A stretch of 64,000 bases of DNA from Cephaloticoccus capnophilus (GTDB lineage Bacteria; Verrucomicrobiota; Verrucomicrobiia; Opitutales; Opitutaceae): assembly GCF_001580045.1 (NCBI RefSeq), contig NZ_LSZP01000060.1:1-64000 (forward strand), in the 5' to 3' direction. The translations under genes were made by a program, and so were the position numbers. A model generated the notes under the pieces. It had not been told where the DNA came from. It did no database searches and saw nothing but the letters and a program-made list of their open reading frames with translations. Shown piece after piece: positions 1-8,133 of this stretch; the stretch's first letter is position 1; the number at the start of each line of letters is the position of its first letter.

Positions 1-1302
1 TTAAAGGCAAAAGTCAGTTCGACCCTAAATCGGCGCACGGCACTGCGTGGGGCGAACTACGTCTTCTGCGTGGTGCGTACCGGCGGCCTCGAAGCCTTTA
101 CACACGACATCGATATTCCGCTCAAATACGGAATCGACCAATGCGTGGGCGACACGCTTTGCGCGGGCGGTATCATGTACGGGCAGCGTGGGATCGCGGT
201 ACTCCTCGACATCTGCAAAGACATCCGCGAAGTCGCCGCGCCGAATTGCCTACTCCTCAACTACGCTAACCCGATGGCGATGATGACTTGGGCGGCCAGT
301 GTTTACGGCGGCGTGCGCTGCGTCGGCCTTTGCCATGGCGTGCAGGGCGGCATACACGAGATTGCAAGAGCAATCGGCGCATCCGCTAAGGATCTTGATG
401 TGATCTGCGTCGGCATCAACCACCAGACTTGGTTCACCGAAGTAAAGCACAACGGCGTCGATGTCCCGATGGACAGGATTCTCGCGGGTTTTGAGAACCA
501 CCCCGAGGCTGCACGCGATGAAAAGGTGCGTATCGATATGATGCGCCGCTTCGGCTACTTCTCCACCGAATCGAACGGTCACTTGAGCGAATACCTGCCT
601 TGGTATCGCAAACGCCCCGCTGAGATTAAAAAGTGGATCGATACCAGTACCAACGCTTGGATTCATGGCGAGACTGGCGGCTACCTGCGCTACGTGACCG
701 AAGGTCGCCATTGGTTTGAAGAAGAGTTTGGCGAAGGCCGCTTGCCCGCCACGCTTGAGTTCACCGCGGAGAATCGCAGTCCGGAGCACGGCAGCTACAT
801 CCTTGAGGCGATGGAGACCGGGCGCGTATATCGCGGTTTCTTTAATTTGGTAAATCGTAACACGATTTCCAATCTGCCTGCCGATGCGATTATCGAAGCC
901 CCCGGCTTCGTTGACCGCTTTGGGTTCAATATGCCACAGTTTGGCGATCTGCCCTTGGGTTGCGCCGCCGTGTGTAACGCGAGTATCTCCGTACAGCGTA
1001 TGGGGGCGCACGCCGCCGCCACTGGCGACATCAACCTACTGCGCCAGGCCATGCTCATGGATCCACTCGTCAGTGCCGTTTGTAACCCGCCCGAAGTGTG
1101 GCAACTGGTGGATGAGATGCTCGTCGCCCAAGCGGAGTGGCTGCCGCAATACAGCGAGGCCATCAAAGGGGCGAAAGCCCGGCTCGCCAAGGGGCCATTG
1201 ATCAAAACCAAGGCGGGCTACAAAGGCGCGGCTAGAAAGAAAATCCGCACGACCGCCGAGATTCGCGCCCAGGAAAAGGGGAACCCACGCGGTGGGCATT
1301 AA
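1..1302 (+). CDS. GH4 family alpha-glucosidase/alpha-galactosidase (5' end cut by window)
   Basis: The frame is open from base 1, so the N-terminal NAD-binding Rossmann part begins outside the window and 433 residues are visible. The visible protein follows the family 4 glycoside hydrolases (MelA/AglA type): ALRGANYVFCVVRTGG, then DTLCAGGIMYGQRG, LNYANPMAM, GLCHGVQG and GINHQTW. The Cys and His of GLCHG and the His of GINH are the family's divalent-metal ligands. GH4 enzymes use NAD(H) and Mn2+ and pass through a 3-keto sugar intermediate. They are cytoplasmic, so the substrate must be imported. The neighbours (a Gfo/Idh/MocA oxidoreductase, sugar-binding proteins, a DUF1080 protein) fit sugar catabolism. 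The exact sugar specificity cannot be read. The stop codon lies inside a small palindrome (1301-1315). Confidence 0.9.
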   Translation, partial: LKAKVSSTLNRRTALRGANYVFCVVRTGGLEAFTHDIDIPLKYGIDQCVGDTLCAGGIMYGQRGIAVLLDICKDIREVAAPNCLLLNYANPMAMMTWAASVYGGVRCVGLCHGVQGGIHEIARAIGASAKDLDVICVGINHQTWFTEVKHNGVDVPMDRILAGFENHPEAARDEKVRIDMMRRFGYFSTESNGHLSEYLPWYRKRPAEIKKWIDTSTNAWIHGETGGYLRYVTEGRHWFEEEFGEGRLPATLEFTAENRSPEHGSYILEAMETGRVYRGFFNLVNRNTISNLPADAIIEAPGFVDRFGFNMPQFGDLPLGCAAVCNASISVQRMGAHAAATGDINLLRQAMLMDPLVSAVCNPPEVWQLVDEMLVAQAEWLPQYSEAIKGAKARLAKGPLIKTKAGYKGAARKKIRTTAEIRAQEKGNPRGGH

Positions 1303-1315
1303 GGTCGCAGACCTT
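1301..1315. repeat. micro-palindrome AAGGTC-GCA-GACCTT at GH4 stop codon
   Basis: Perfect 6-bp inverted repeat around a GCA centre, overlapping the TAA stop at 1300-1302. It is one of a family in this window with the same centre and different stems. Confidence 0.75.
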
Positions 1316-1330
1316 TTGATTTAGCAAGAA

Positions 1331-1364
1331 GGCCCCGAGTGAAGATTTTCACTCGGGGCCTTTT
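1331..1364 (+). terminator. Rho-independent terminator after GH4 gene
   Basis: The stem GGCCCCGAGTGAA pairs with its complement across a 3-4 nt loop and is followed by TTTT. It lies 28 bp after the GH4 stop. A second, weaker hairpin (ACCGCAGAGC/GCTCTGCGGT, 1402-1425) sits between it and the convergent oxidoreductase gene. Confidence 0.85.
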
Positions 1365-1436
1365 CATTTGCAAAAAGCAAGCAAGAGGCGGCTTCCACGT
1401 TACCGCAGAGCAAGTGCTCTGCGGTCTTTCTGAGTT

Positions 1437-2498
1437 TTAGAGGTTGATGGTGATGCCTCGTTGGGCGGCGGACTCTTCGGCCGCATCAAGCACTTTTTGA
1501 ATCTCCGCACCGCGTGCGAAGTCAGGGGCCCGGGGGCCGTCTTCGCCGCGTATCGCTGCGATAAAGCGCGCTTGGTTATCAGTCACTGGGGCGACCTCGA
1601 TCGATTGCCACTTCGGTTTCTCCAAGTCGGCCTCTAAGCAGGCAGTTAAGGTTCCCAGCTCTCCACTGGTGCTGACTTCAAGAGCCCCCTTGGTGCCGTA
1701 GGCTTTGAGGCGCAGATCGTTGAGGTGACCGCTGGCGACACGGGTCTGCGAGATTGTGCCTAGGGCACCATTGGCGAGTGAGACCTGCATTGTCGCACTG
1801 TCGTTAGCATCGAGCACGTATTCGCCGATTTTGTTGCCGGGGGCTTTATTGTGCAGCGCAAAGCGACACGATACGTCAGCGACTGGCAGGTCCATCACGT
1901 AGGTGGCGAAGTCGACAATGTGCACACCGACATCGCCGAGCGCACCCTTCGAGCCGTGGGCACTTGAAAGCCGCCACAGCCATTGCGGAGTTGTCGTCCA
2001 CTCGCCCCAAGCCGGTTGGTGCAACCAACTTTGTAGGTAGCTGGCCTCGAAGAAGCGGACTTCGCCAATCAACCCCGAACGGACGAGCTCGGCGGCTTTT
2101 TGCATGGCCCCGCCAGAGCGGTAGCTGAAGTTTACGGCGTTGACCACACCGGCTTTGGCGGCGGCTTCAGCCATCTTAACGGCGTCAGCCGCGTTAGTTG
2201 CTAGCGGTTTTTCGCACAGGACGTGCTTGCCAGCTGCGAGCAAGGGCAAGGTCGTCGGATAGTGGAAGCGATCGGGGGTTACGTTGCTAACGGCGTCAAA
2301 TTGGCCCCATGCAATCGCCTCTTCAACAGAGCTAAAAGTGTTGGGGATTTTATATTCTTTGGCGAAAGCCGCGAGCAACTCGGCTTGTACATCGACAGCC
2401 GCGACAACTTCTACTCCGGGCATTTGCTGATACCTGGCAGAGTGGCCTTTGCCTTGACCACCCGCACCGACCATGAGGATTTTCACGGGCTTGCTCAT
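1437..2498 (-). CDS. Gfo/Idh/MocA family oxidoreductase
   Basis: A 353-residue, two-domain NAD(P)-dependent sugar or inositol dehydrogenase-like enzyme. The N-terminal Rossmann fold shows GAGGQGKGH at residues 11-19. The family motif EKPLA follows at about residue 96, and the C-terminal alpha/beta domain carries GDVGVHIVDFATYV, the region that usually holds a catalytic His. The start is backed by AGGAGGTG nine bases upstream. It is convergent with the GH4 gene and is separated from it by terminator hairpins. The family oxidises or reduces sugar hydroxyls, often at C3. With GH4 and the DUF1080 protein this suggests keto-sugar chemistry, but the substrate is not defined by the sequence. Confidence 0.9.
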   Translation of the reverse strand: MSKPVKILMVGAGGQGKGHSARYQQMPGVEVVAAVDVQAELLAAFAKEYKIPNTFSSVEEAIAWGQFDAVSNVTPDRFHYPTTLPLLAAGKHVLCEKPLATNAADAVKMAEAAAKAGVVNAVNFSYRSGGAMQKAAELVRSGLIGEVRFFEASYLQSWLHQPAWGEWTTTPQWLWRLSSAHGSKGALGDVGVHIVDFATYVMDLPVADVSCRFALHNKAPGNKIGEYVLDANDSATMQVSLANGALGTISQTRVASGHLNDLRLKAYGTKGALEVSTSGELGTLTACLEADLEKPKWQSIEVAPVTDNQARFIAAIRGEDGPRAPDFARGAEIQKVLDAAEESAAQRGITINL

Positions 2499-2933
2499 TT
2501 GACACCTCCTGCCTGCTGTGCACAGACGAGCACTTCAGTCACTTCGTGGATGGGGGTGGGCGCGACCTTGCTAGGACTAAACACTTGGGCATTGGCCCTC
2601 TTTTGTTCGCAGGTCAGTTCTCTAGACACAGTTGATCGTATCAGCATAGGATCTACTCCTTTTGTTGTTTGGGTTATGGGGAGCTGGGCCCCGCACTCGA
2701 CTAAGAACAGGTACGCAGGCCCGAGCGCGCGAACGCTTTCAACCCAAGCCTCAAACACAAGAGGATTTTGTCAGCTAAGCTGAGACTCACCGCTCAAGCC
2801 CCCGAGTAGCTTGTCCCAGTCTTCGAGGTACTCGCAAAAATAAGGAAATGTTCTATGGGGATGAAGAGGCACCATTCGTCATTGCATGGGAGCGATTCTA
2901 CGAGTTTCTACGCGTCAAGCTTTCCTCTGCCTT
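2499..2933. other. divergent intergenic region with palindrome
   Basis: About 435 bp between two divergently transcribed genes, presumably holding both promoters. A perfect palindrome TCAGCT-A-AGCTGA at 2771-2783 is a possible operator. A reverse 87-codon ORF (2495-2758) overlaps the oxidoreductase start by ATGA. It has no recognisable domain, and its last codons are the oxidoreductase ribosome-binding site, so I do not call it a gene. Confidence 0.4.
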
Positions 2934-4331
2934 ATGAATCTCTCACGCTCTCTTAGTGATCGGTTTCTCTCCCCTGGTGGCCTGCTGATTTTGAGCTTCG
3001 CAGTGGTGTCCAGCATCTTGGTGGCACTCTTACCCAGTTCAGAGCCCGAAGGCATTGAGTACTGGGTCTTCGTCCAAGAGCATGCCTCCGCCTACGAGGC
3101 CCGAATTGAACGCTGGAATCGGGAAAACCCTGATCGGGTTTTTGCGATGAAGCTTTTGCACGCGGGCGCGCTGGAACGCCGAATGCTCTCCGGTTTCCTT
3201 ACTGGCACACCCACAGCAGACCTCATGGAGGTAACGGTCGGAATGTCTCCTAAGGCCTTTCTTGGGCCCATTGATCGTGTGGGCTTTCTAGACCTTACCG
3301 AGCGGCTTCATGAGGAGGGGCTTTACGAGCAGTTTAACAAGCCGTCACTCTCGCCGCATACTTCGCGCGGACACATTTTTGGGCTACCACATGATGTGCA
3401 CCCCGCAGTGCTTGCCTACCGCGCCGATATTGTGGAAGCGGCAGGGATTGATGTCTCCGAAATCGAGACTTGGGAAGACTACTTCCGCGTGATGCGACCG
3501 CTGATGGTAGACCTTGATGGCGATGGTCGACCGGACCGTTACTCGCTCAACTTCTCCGAGTTTGATCAAGACATGATCATCGGCTTTCTACTCCAAAACG
3601 ATGGCGTGATTTTCGACGAGCAGGAGCAACCTGCCTTTGCCAACGAGCGCAATGCGCGCAGCCTAGCCACGATGGTCACATGGGTCACGGGGCCCGAGCG
3701 CGCCTCAACCCCCGTCCCCATCCATTCGCCCTCTGGGCTTAAGCAACTCATGGATGGGCTCGTTATCGGCACTCCAATCGGGGATATCCAACTTGGCATG
3801 TGGAAATTCAATACGCCTCGCTTAGGCGGGATGATGAAGGTGATGCCGCTGCCCGCATGGGAACGTGGCGGGCGGCGCACGACCGTTCTGGGCGGAGGCA
3901 CGATGATCGGAATTAACAAACGCAGTCCAAATATCGAAGCGGCATGGGAAATGGCGAAGGAACTCTATATGTCGCGGGAAATTGCGGAAGCCACCTACCG
4001 TACGAATATGATTATATCGCCGGTAATGGCATTTTGGGACGAAGCGTTCTACCATGAGCCCGACCCCTTCTTTTGCGGTCAATCTCCCGGCTCCTTTCTG
4101 GTGGCCGCCGCGCCCGATGTCCCCACACGTCCGTCTTCGCCCTACACTCCAACCGCTTACAGTCGGATCGGTGTAGCGATGATTACCCTGCGTGCCTATG
4201 CCGATAAGCACGGGATTTACGATGCCGAAGGGCTCTATCCGGAAGCACTACGGCTCCTCCAAGAGGAGGAGGAATCACTCAATAAACTCATCTCGCGCAA
4301 CCTACTCTACAGCGAGTCTTCGGAGACTTGA
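2934..4331 (+). CDS. membrane-anchored extracellular solute-binding protein (family 1-like), copy 1
   Basis: About 465 residues. The start at 2934 (MNLSRSLSDRFLSPGG) is preferred because it aligns with the N-terminus of the paralogue at 8134; an in-frame ATG at 2886 is possible. A single hydrophobic segment (about residues 14-36) looks like an uncleaved anchor, with no lipobox. The rest resembles periplasmic sugar-binding proteins of ABC importers: LDLTERLHEEG, GLPHDVHP, WEDYFRVMRPLMVD, and AWEMAKELYMS near the end. An acidic loop DLDGDGRPDRY matches an EF-hand-like calcium site. No ABC permease or ATPase is adjacent. The neighbours are a glycosyltransferase-like gene, a TonB-dependent receptor and a close paralogue. 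The role is probably capture of a carbohydrate in the periplasm. Confidence 0.8.
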   Translation: MNLSRSLSDRFLSPGGLLILSFAVVSSILVALLPSSEPEGIEYWVFVQEHASAYEARIERWNRENPDRVFAMKLLHAGALERRMLSGFLTGTPTADLMEVTVGMSPKAFLGPIDRVGFLDLTERLHEEGLYEQFNKPSLSPHTSRGHIFGLPHDVHPAVLAYRADIVEAAGIDVSEIETWEDYFRVMRPLMVDLDGDGRPDRYSLNFSEFDQDMIIGFLLQNDGVIFDEQEQPAFANERNARSLATMVTWVTGPERASTPVPIHSPSGLKQLMDGLVIGTPIGDIQLGMWKFNTPRLGGMMKVMPLPAWERGGRRTTVLGGGTMIGINKRSPNIEAAWEMAKELYMSREIAEATYRTNMIISPVMAFWDEAFYHEPDPFFCGQSPGSFLVAAAPDVPTRPSSPYTPTAYSRIGVAMITLRAYADKHGIYDAEGLYPEALRLLQEEEESLNKLISRNLLYSESSET

Positions 4332-4429
4332 GCCGGGTACTGAAAAGGAGGGGTACCTTCGTTTAAAAGTGCCCCTCACTCCTAATCACAGGCTTCCGCG
4401 CCAGAGGCGCTAGCCATTTCGGTAAGTCA

Positions 4430-5254
4430 TTAGCTTAGTTGACTACCGCTAACAAAGCGCCGCCAGTTCTTCTGAAAATGCCAGAGTCTTGCGTAAGTGA
4501 CATAATGGTGCATAACCGCTTTACACTCAATGGCCTCAGGAGGATCAGGGAGTAATACGTAATCCTTCGGATCAGGATAGATGCACTCGCGGTCGCTTAG
4601 GTGGAGAGCGAAAAGGGTTTGCTCAACATGGTGAGCACTCCCTCCGTGCGCGGTCAGCTTTTTCGCCCAAAACTCCATCTGCTCCCAGTCTATATCCGCT
4701 GAGCGAATCCCGAGGAGACCAGCATTAACCCGCTGAAGTACTGGACGACCGGCCAACTCGCTCAAGTAGTCAATCGAAGCACTATAAGCATTCTTTATAT
4801 CATATAAGTAGAGCTGAGCTTGAGGCAAGTCGTACCATTTCAGAACAAACTCCGGCGAGCGGAAAAATAGAATGTCTGAGTCCATTTGCAGACGCCATTC
4901 GACCTGTCCCGCGTGAATATCTAACAGCTTACGATAGATTGGGTTAACGCGATGTTGCGCCCGTAGCGTCGGGTAGTGGCTATCCGGAAGGTGGGTGTCT
5001 AGCCAATCCAAAGATTGAGTGGCACCGACAAAGGTAAGCTTAGGAAAAGTCCTCTTCAGTGCCTCAATATGCTCCAGTTTAAGGCTGCCATCGTCAAAAA
5101 TGACAGGGGCCACCGCACGTCCTGATGCTGCGGCAAAGGACCACAGACAAAATGCAGCCTGATACCAGTGTCGCTCTCCAGTCAGGATATGTATTTTTAC
5201 TGCTGGGCCCTTAGTCGGAGAAGGGGGCGGGAGCGTATAGGCTGCCTGCTCCAT
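4430..5254 (-). CDS. glycosyltransferase-like protein (GT-A fold)
   Basis: About 274 residues from the chosen start (MEQAAYT), which follows AAAAGGCGG on the reverse strand. Further in-frame ATGs reach up to 5386 but lie in AT-rich DNA. The protein opens with AVKIHILTG and a WSFAAAS segment. It then shows LQMDSDILFF near residue 125, a DxD-type metal and nucleotide-sugar site typical of GT-A enzymes, followed by INAGLLGIRS-like and HHVEQTLFALHL segments seen in family 8-like transferases. No signal peptide is visible, so it is probably cytoplasmic. It lies opposite to, and between, the first binding-protein gene and the receptor gene. Donor and acceptor are unknown. Confidence 0.65.
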   Translation of the reverse strand: MEQAAYTLPPPSPTKGPAVKIHILTGERHWYQAAFCLWSFAAASGRAVAPVIFDDGSLKLEHIEALKRTFPKLTFVGATQSLDWLDTHLPDSHYPTLRAQHRVNPIYRKLLDIHAGQVEWRLQMDSDILFFRSPEFVLKWYDLPQAQLYLYDIKNAYSASIDYLSELAGRPVLQRVNAGLLGIRSADIDWEQMEFWAKKLTAHGGSAHHVEQTLFALHLSDRECIYPDPKDYVLLPDPPEAIECKAVMHHYVTYARLWHFQKNWRRFVSGSQLS

Positions 5255-5360
5255 CTCTCGACCGCCTTTTTCAGTGAGCTCCTGGTTTTTCTCATAGTTA
5301 TTGTACATCATAGTGTTATGAGAGCTCATTGCTGTTTTAGAATGAGTCATTCCAACTAAG

Positions 5361-5400
5361 ATAAGTAAATGTAGTGCGCGTTCCACTACGCTTTACTTAT
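5361..5400. repeat. long imperfect inverted repeat upstream of receptor gene
   Basis: ATAAGTAAATGTAGTG (5361-5376) pairs with CACTACGCTTTACTTAT (5384-5400), with a one-base bulge and one mismatch. It lies in the 398-bp AT-rich gap (5255-5652) between the divergent glycosyltransferase and receptor genes. It could be an operator or an mRNA hairpin. The rest of the gap shows nothing else I can name. Confidence 0.6.
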
Positions 5401-5652
5401 GACGTTATTAATGAAGCTTCCATTCCTCAAATAAGGAAAACTGAAGAAGCGAAACTGCATTAATGGGCTGTTAACTCATTTATATCATAAGACTAAGTAA
5501 TTTTACTAAAGCGATCTTGACTCATATATATATCCCTTCATTTCCCCCGTCGCTTGTCTGCTAGGTGAAAGCACACACCCGCGCTTTCTGCCCTGCGATG
5601 AGTGCCGCCCTCTGCGGCCTTTACCAAACCTAAACCCCTAACCCAGAAGGTT

Positions 5653-7986
5653 ATGCCCCCTAAGAAATTAATCCCGACGGGCCTTGTACTCGCCCTGTCT
5701 TGCTCCCTGTTGAGCTCCGCGTCGTTATTCGCTCAAGAGTCTCCTTCTTGGGATCAAGCTGCCGAAACAGTAGAAGATACCTACGTTTTGCCCACCTTTA
5801 CTGTGGAGAGCGAGACGGTAGACCGCTATCGAGCCGCCGATGCGGTTTCCGCCGTGCGGATTCGCACTCAGATGATCGAAACGCCGGCAACAATTAGCGT
5901 ACTGACAAAGGACTTTATTGAGGACGTCGCTCCCGTGCGCATTCTCGATGCGACCCGCTACAGTGCTGGCGTCCAAGCGGGTTATCACCAAGCTTTTGCA
6001 GATACGATGACCATGCGCGGTTTCGAGTCTGCGTGGAAAACTATCGATAACTTCTTGGAGACCTCTGGTTACTTAATGGAGCCAGCGGTGATTGAGCGGA
6101 TCGAGATTTCTAAAGGCCCCAATGCAATTTTGTCGGCCGGAATTCGCCCTGGTGGACACGTTAACATCGTCACTAAGTCCCCTCAGTTTGAGCGCAGCAC
6201 ATCCATCACAGGTATCTATGGCGAATGGGATGCCAATAAGTTCTCTTTCGATACCACTGGCCCGCTAGACGACTCTGGACGTTTCGCCTACCGACTCATC
6301 GGCGTCTACCAAGATACACACCGCTATTGGTCGAAAGATTTTGAACGTAGCCGCAGGGTAATCGCACCGTCCTTCACTTGGAGAATTAACCCGACCACGG
6401 AGCTCGTTATCCGTTATAACTATCGCAACACGACCGAAGCGCACTCGGCACATGCGATCCTTGATCCTTCTGTTACTCAGCGTGGACAAAAGCCTATTCT
6501 CGCCCCCGGGTTTTCCTATCGCGGTATGAATGGCATCCCCAGGTGGGCAGTCTTGAATTATGCAGGTGGGACGGCTCAGGCACAACTGACCAGCTCCTTT
6601 AACGAGCACATCACTATGCGGCTCGCCGTCTTTGCGGATCGTGGTGGAGAAACCTCCGCGGTAGTGCGCCCCAATCTTCCCCAGCTTGCTGATACCGTAA
6701 CTCCCTATACGGGGAATGATCGCTACGACCCCTACACCGGATACCTAACCCAAGACTACGTATGGTCGCGTCAAAATCCTAGCCTGCCCTATGATGAGCA
6801 GACTAACCCCTACATCTCGACCTTTAGCCCTTACTATGACCCGACGAATATCCAAGTTAGAGCATTAGATATTTCGGCGTGGGCCAAAACTCGTGTCATA
6901 CAAAATGACTGGGTATTTAACTATGAGCTCCCGGTCGTGAAGCTCCAAACGGTCACTGGTTGGGCTTACAAACACCGCGAAGCCGAGTACCGAGCTATCG
7001 TCGGCGCTATGGCACCGTACAGCCTCTATGATTTAGAAAACCAAGACCAAAGCGTGGTGTGGGGGAATAGCTTTGAATCTAACAACGAAAGCGCCGATAG
7101 GACTACGGAGATTTTCCTTAATCAGCGTGCATCCTTCTGGGAAGATAAGATCGCGATCTCTGGGGGGGTAATGTATTATGAAACGATGAATTCAGTAACG
7201 GACAAGGTCAGGCCTAGCGACAGTTCGCGATTGTCCGACTCCCAAGAGATGTATATGGGCAGTGCGCTCTATCGCATCACAGAGCAGGCATCGGTTTACT
7301 ATAGCTACTCGACTAACAGTATCCCGACCGCCGCTAACGGAGTGGCGATGTGGAGTGAGGGCAAACAGCACGAGTACGGGGTAAAATCGGAGTTCTTTAA
7401 CAGGCGGCTCTCAATCAACCTCGCCTATTTCGAAATCACTCAGACGAATGTTACCTCTGGTAATCCTGCTAGAATAGCCGGAGACATGAATGCCCCCGCC
7501 ACTCTTGTCTCTGACCAAAAAAACCACGGTTTTGAGGTCGAGGTAAATGGAGCACTGACCCGCAACCTCTCTGCACTCGCCAGCTTCAGCCAAGTCAAGA
7601 TGAGCGATCAGTGGGGCCGTGATGTCCGCTTCGTCTCGAAGAACTTGGCAGCAGCACTTCTTACCTACCGCGTTCACGACGGAGCGCTCTCCGGCCTGAG
7701 TGCCACTCTCGGTGCGGTTTATACCGGTGAATTCGCGGGTGAAGTTCCGTCTCTTGACTTAACGCCGCTTGGCGTCGTTGTGCAGCCAAGTTTCTACATT
7801 CCTAGTTACACGCTGGTAAATGCAGGCTTAGGCTACGATTGGGGCCGCTATCAAGTCCGCCTCTATGTCGATAACGTCCTCGACAAGAAGAACTATGTTC
7901 AGACCGGTGGGGCCCGTTATGGTTCTGAAGGCCTGTTCACTGGTGCGGGAAGGCTCTTTAAGGTTCAAGCGACCGTAAAGTTCTAA
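5653..7986 (+). CDS. TonB-dependent outer-membrane receptor
   Basis: About 777 residues from ATG 5653. An in-frame GTG at 5602 is possible but gives no signal peptide at the N-terminus. Residues 1-28 (KK, a hydrophobic stretch, then SLFAQ) form a Sec signal peptide. A short acidic stretch TYVLPTFTVESE is TonB-box-like. The plug domain covers about residues 55-175, with RGFES, ERIEISKGPNAILS and GGHVNIVTK. The remainder is a beta-barrel ending with aromatic-rich strands and a terminal KF, typical of ferric-siderophore-type receptors. It should import a large ligand energised by TonB-ExbB-ExbD, none of which is in the window. Flanking by two paralogous sugar-binding proteins argues for a glycan or glycoside ligand, but siderophore uptake cannot be excluded. 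Confidence 0.9.
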   Translation: MPPKKLIPTGLVLALSCSLLSSASLFAQESPSWDQAAETVEDTYVLPTFTVESETVDRYRAADAVSAVRIRTQMIETPATISVLTKDFIEDVAPVRILDATRYSAGVQAGYHQAFADTMTMRGFESAWKTIDNFLETSGYLMEPAVIERIEISKGPNAILSAGIRPGGHVNIVTKSPQFERSTSITGIYGEWDANKFSFDTTGPLDDSGRFAYRLIGVYQDTHRYWSKDFERSRRVIAPSFTWRINPTTELVIRYNYRNTTEAHSAHAILDPSVTQRGQKPILAPGFSYRGMNGIPRWAVLNYAGGTAQAQLTSSFNEHITMRLAVFADRGGETSAVVRPNLPQLADTVTPYTGNDRYDPYTGYLTQDYVWSRQNPSLPYDEQTNPYISTFSPYYDPTNIQVRALDISAWAKTRVIQNDWVFNYELPVVKLQTVTGWAYKHREAEYRAIVGAMAPYSLYDLENQDQSVVWGNSFESNNESADRTTEIFLNQRASFWEDKIAISGGVMYYETMNSVTDKVRPSDSSRLSDSQEMYMGSALYRITEQASVYYSYSTNSIPTAANGVAMWSEGKQHEYGVKSEFFNRRLSINLAYFEITQTNVTSGNPARIAGDMNAPATLVSDQKNHGFEVEVNGALTRNLSALASFSQVKMSDQWGRDVRFVSKNLAAALLTYRVHDGALSGLSATLGAVYTGEFAGEVPSLDLTPLGVVVQPSFYIPSYTLVNAGLGYDWGRYQVRLYVDNVLDKKNYVQTGGARYGSEGLFTGAGRLFKVQATVKF

Positions 7987-8001
7987 AAGCTGAGTTACTG
8001 C

Positions 8002-8036
8002 GCCCCCGCTTACTTATGCTAAGCGGGGGCACTTTG
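8002..8036 (+). terminator. terminator after TonB-dependent receptor
   Basis: Perfect 11-bp stem GCCCCCGCTTA/TAAGCGGGGGC with a 7-nt loop, 15 bp after the stop, followed by ACTTTGTCTT. The tail is short on T but the stem is strong. Confidence 0.8.
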
Positions 8037-8133
8037 TCTTGCGGAAGTAGATTTAAATCTGCTTCCTCTGTAAAAAATCGCCCCTGCCTGCAAACAGGTC
8101 GAAGGCAGATCCCCTTTACCCCGACTCACTGTT

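Noticed and set aside
2495-2758. 87-codon reverse ORF overlapping the oxidoreductase start
   Set aside because: No domain or signal is visible. Its final codons are the AGGAGG ribosome-binding site of the next gene, and composition does not look coding.
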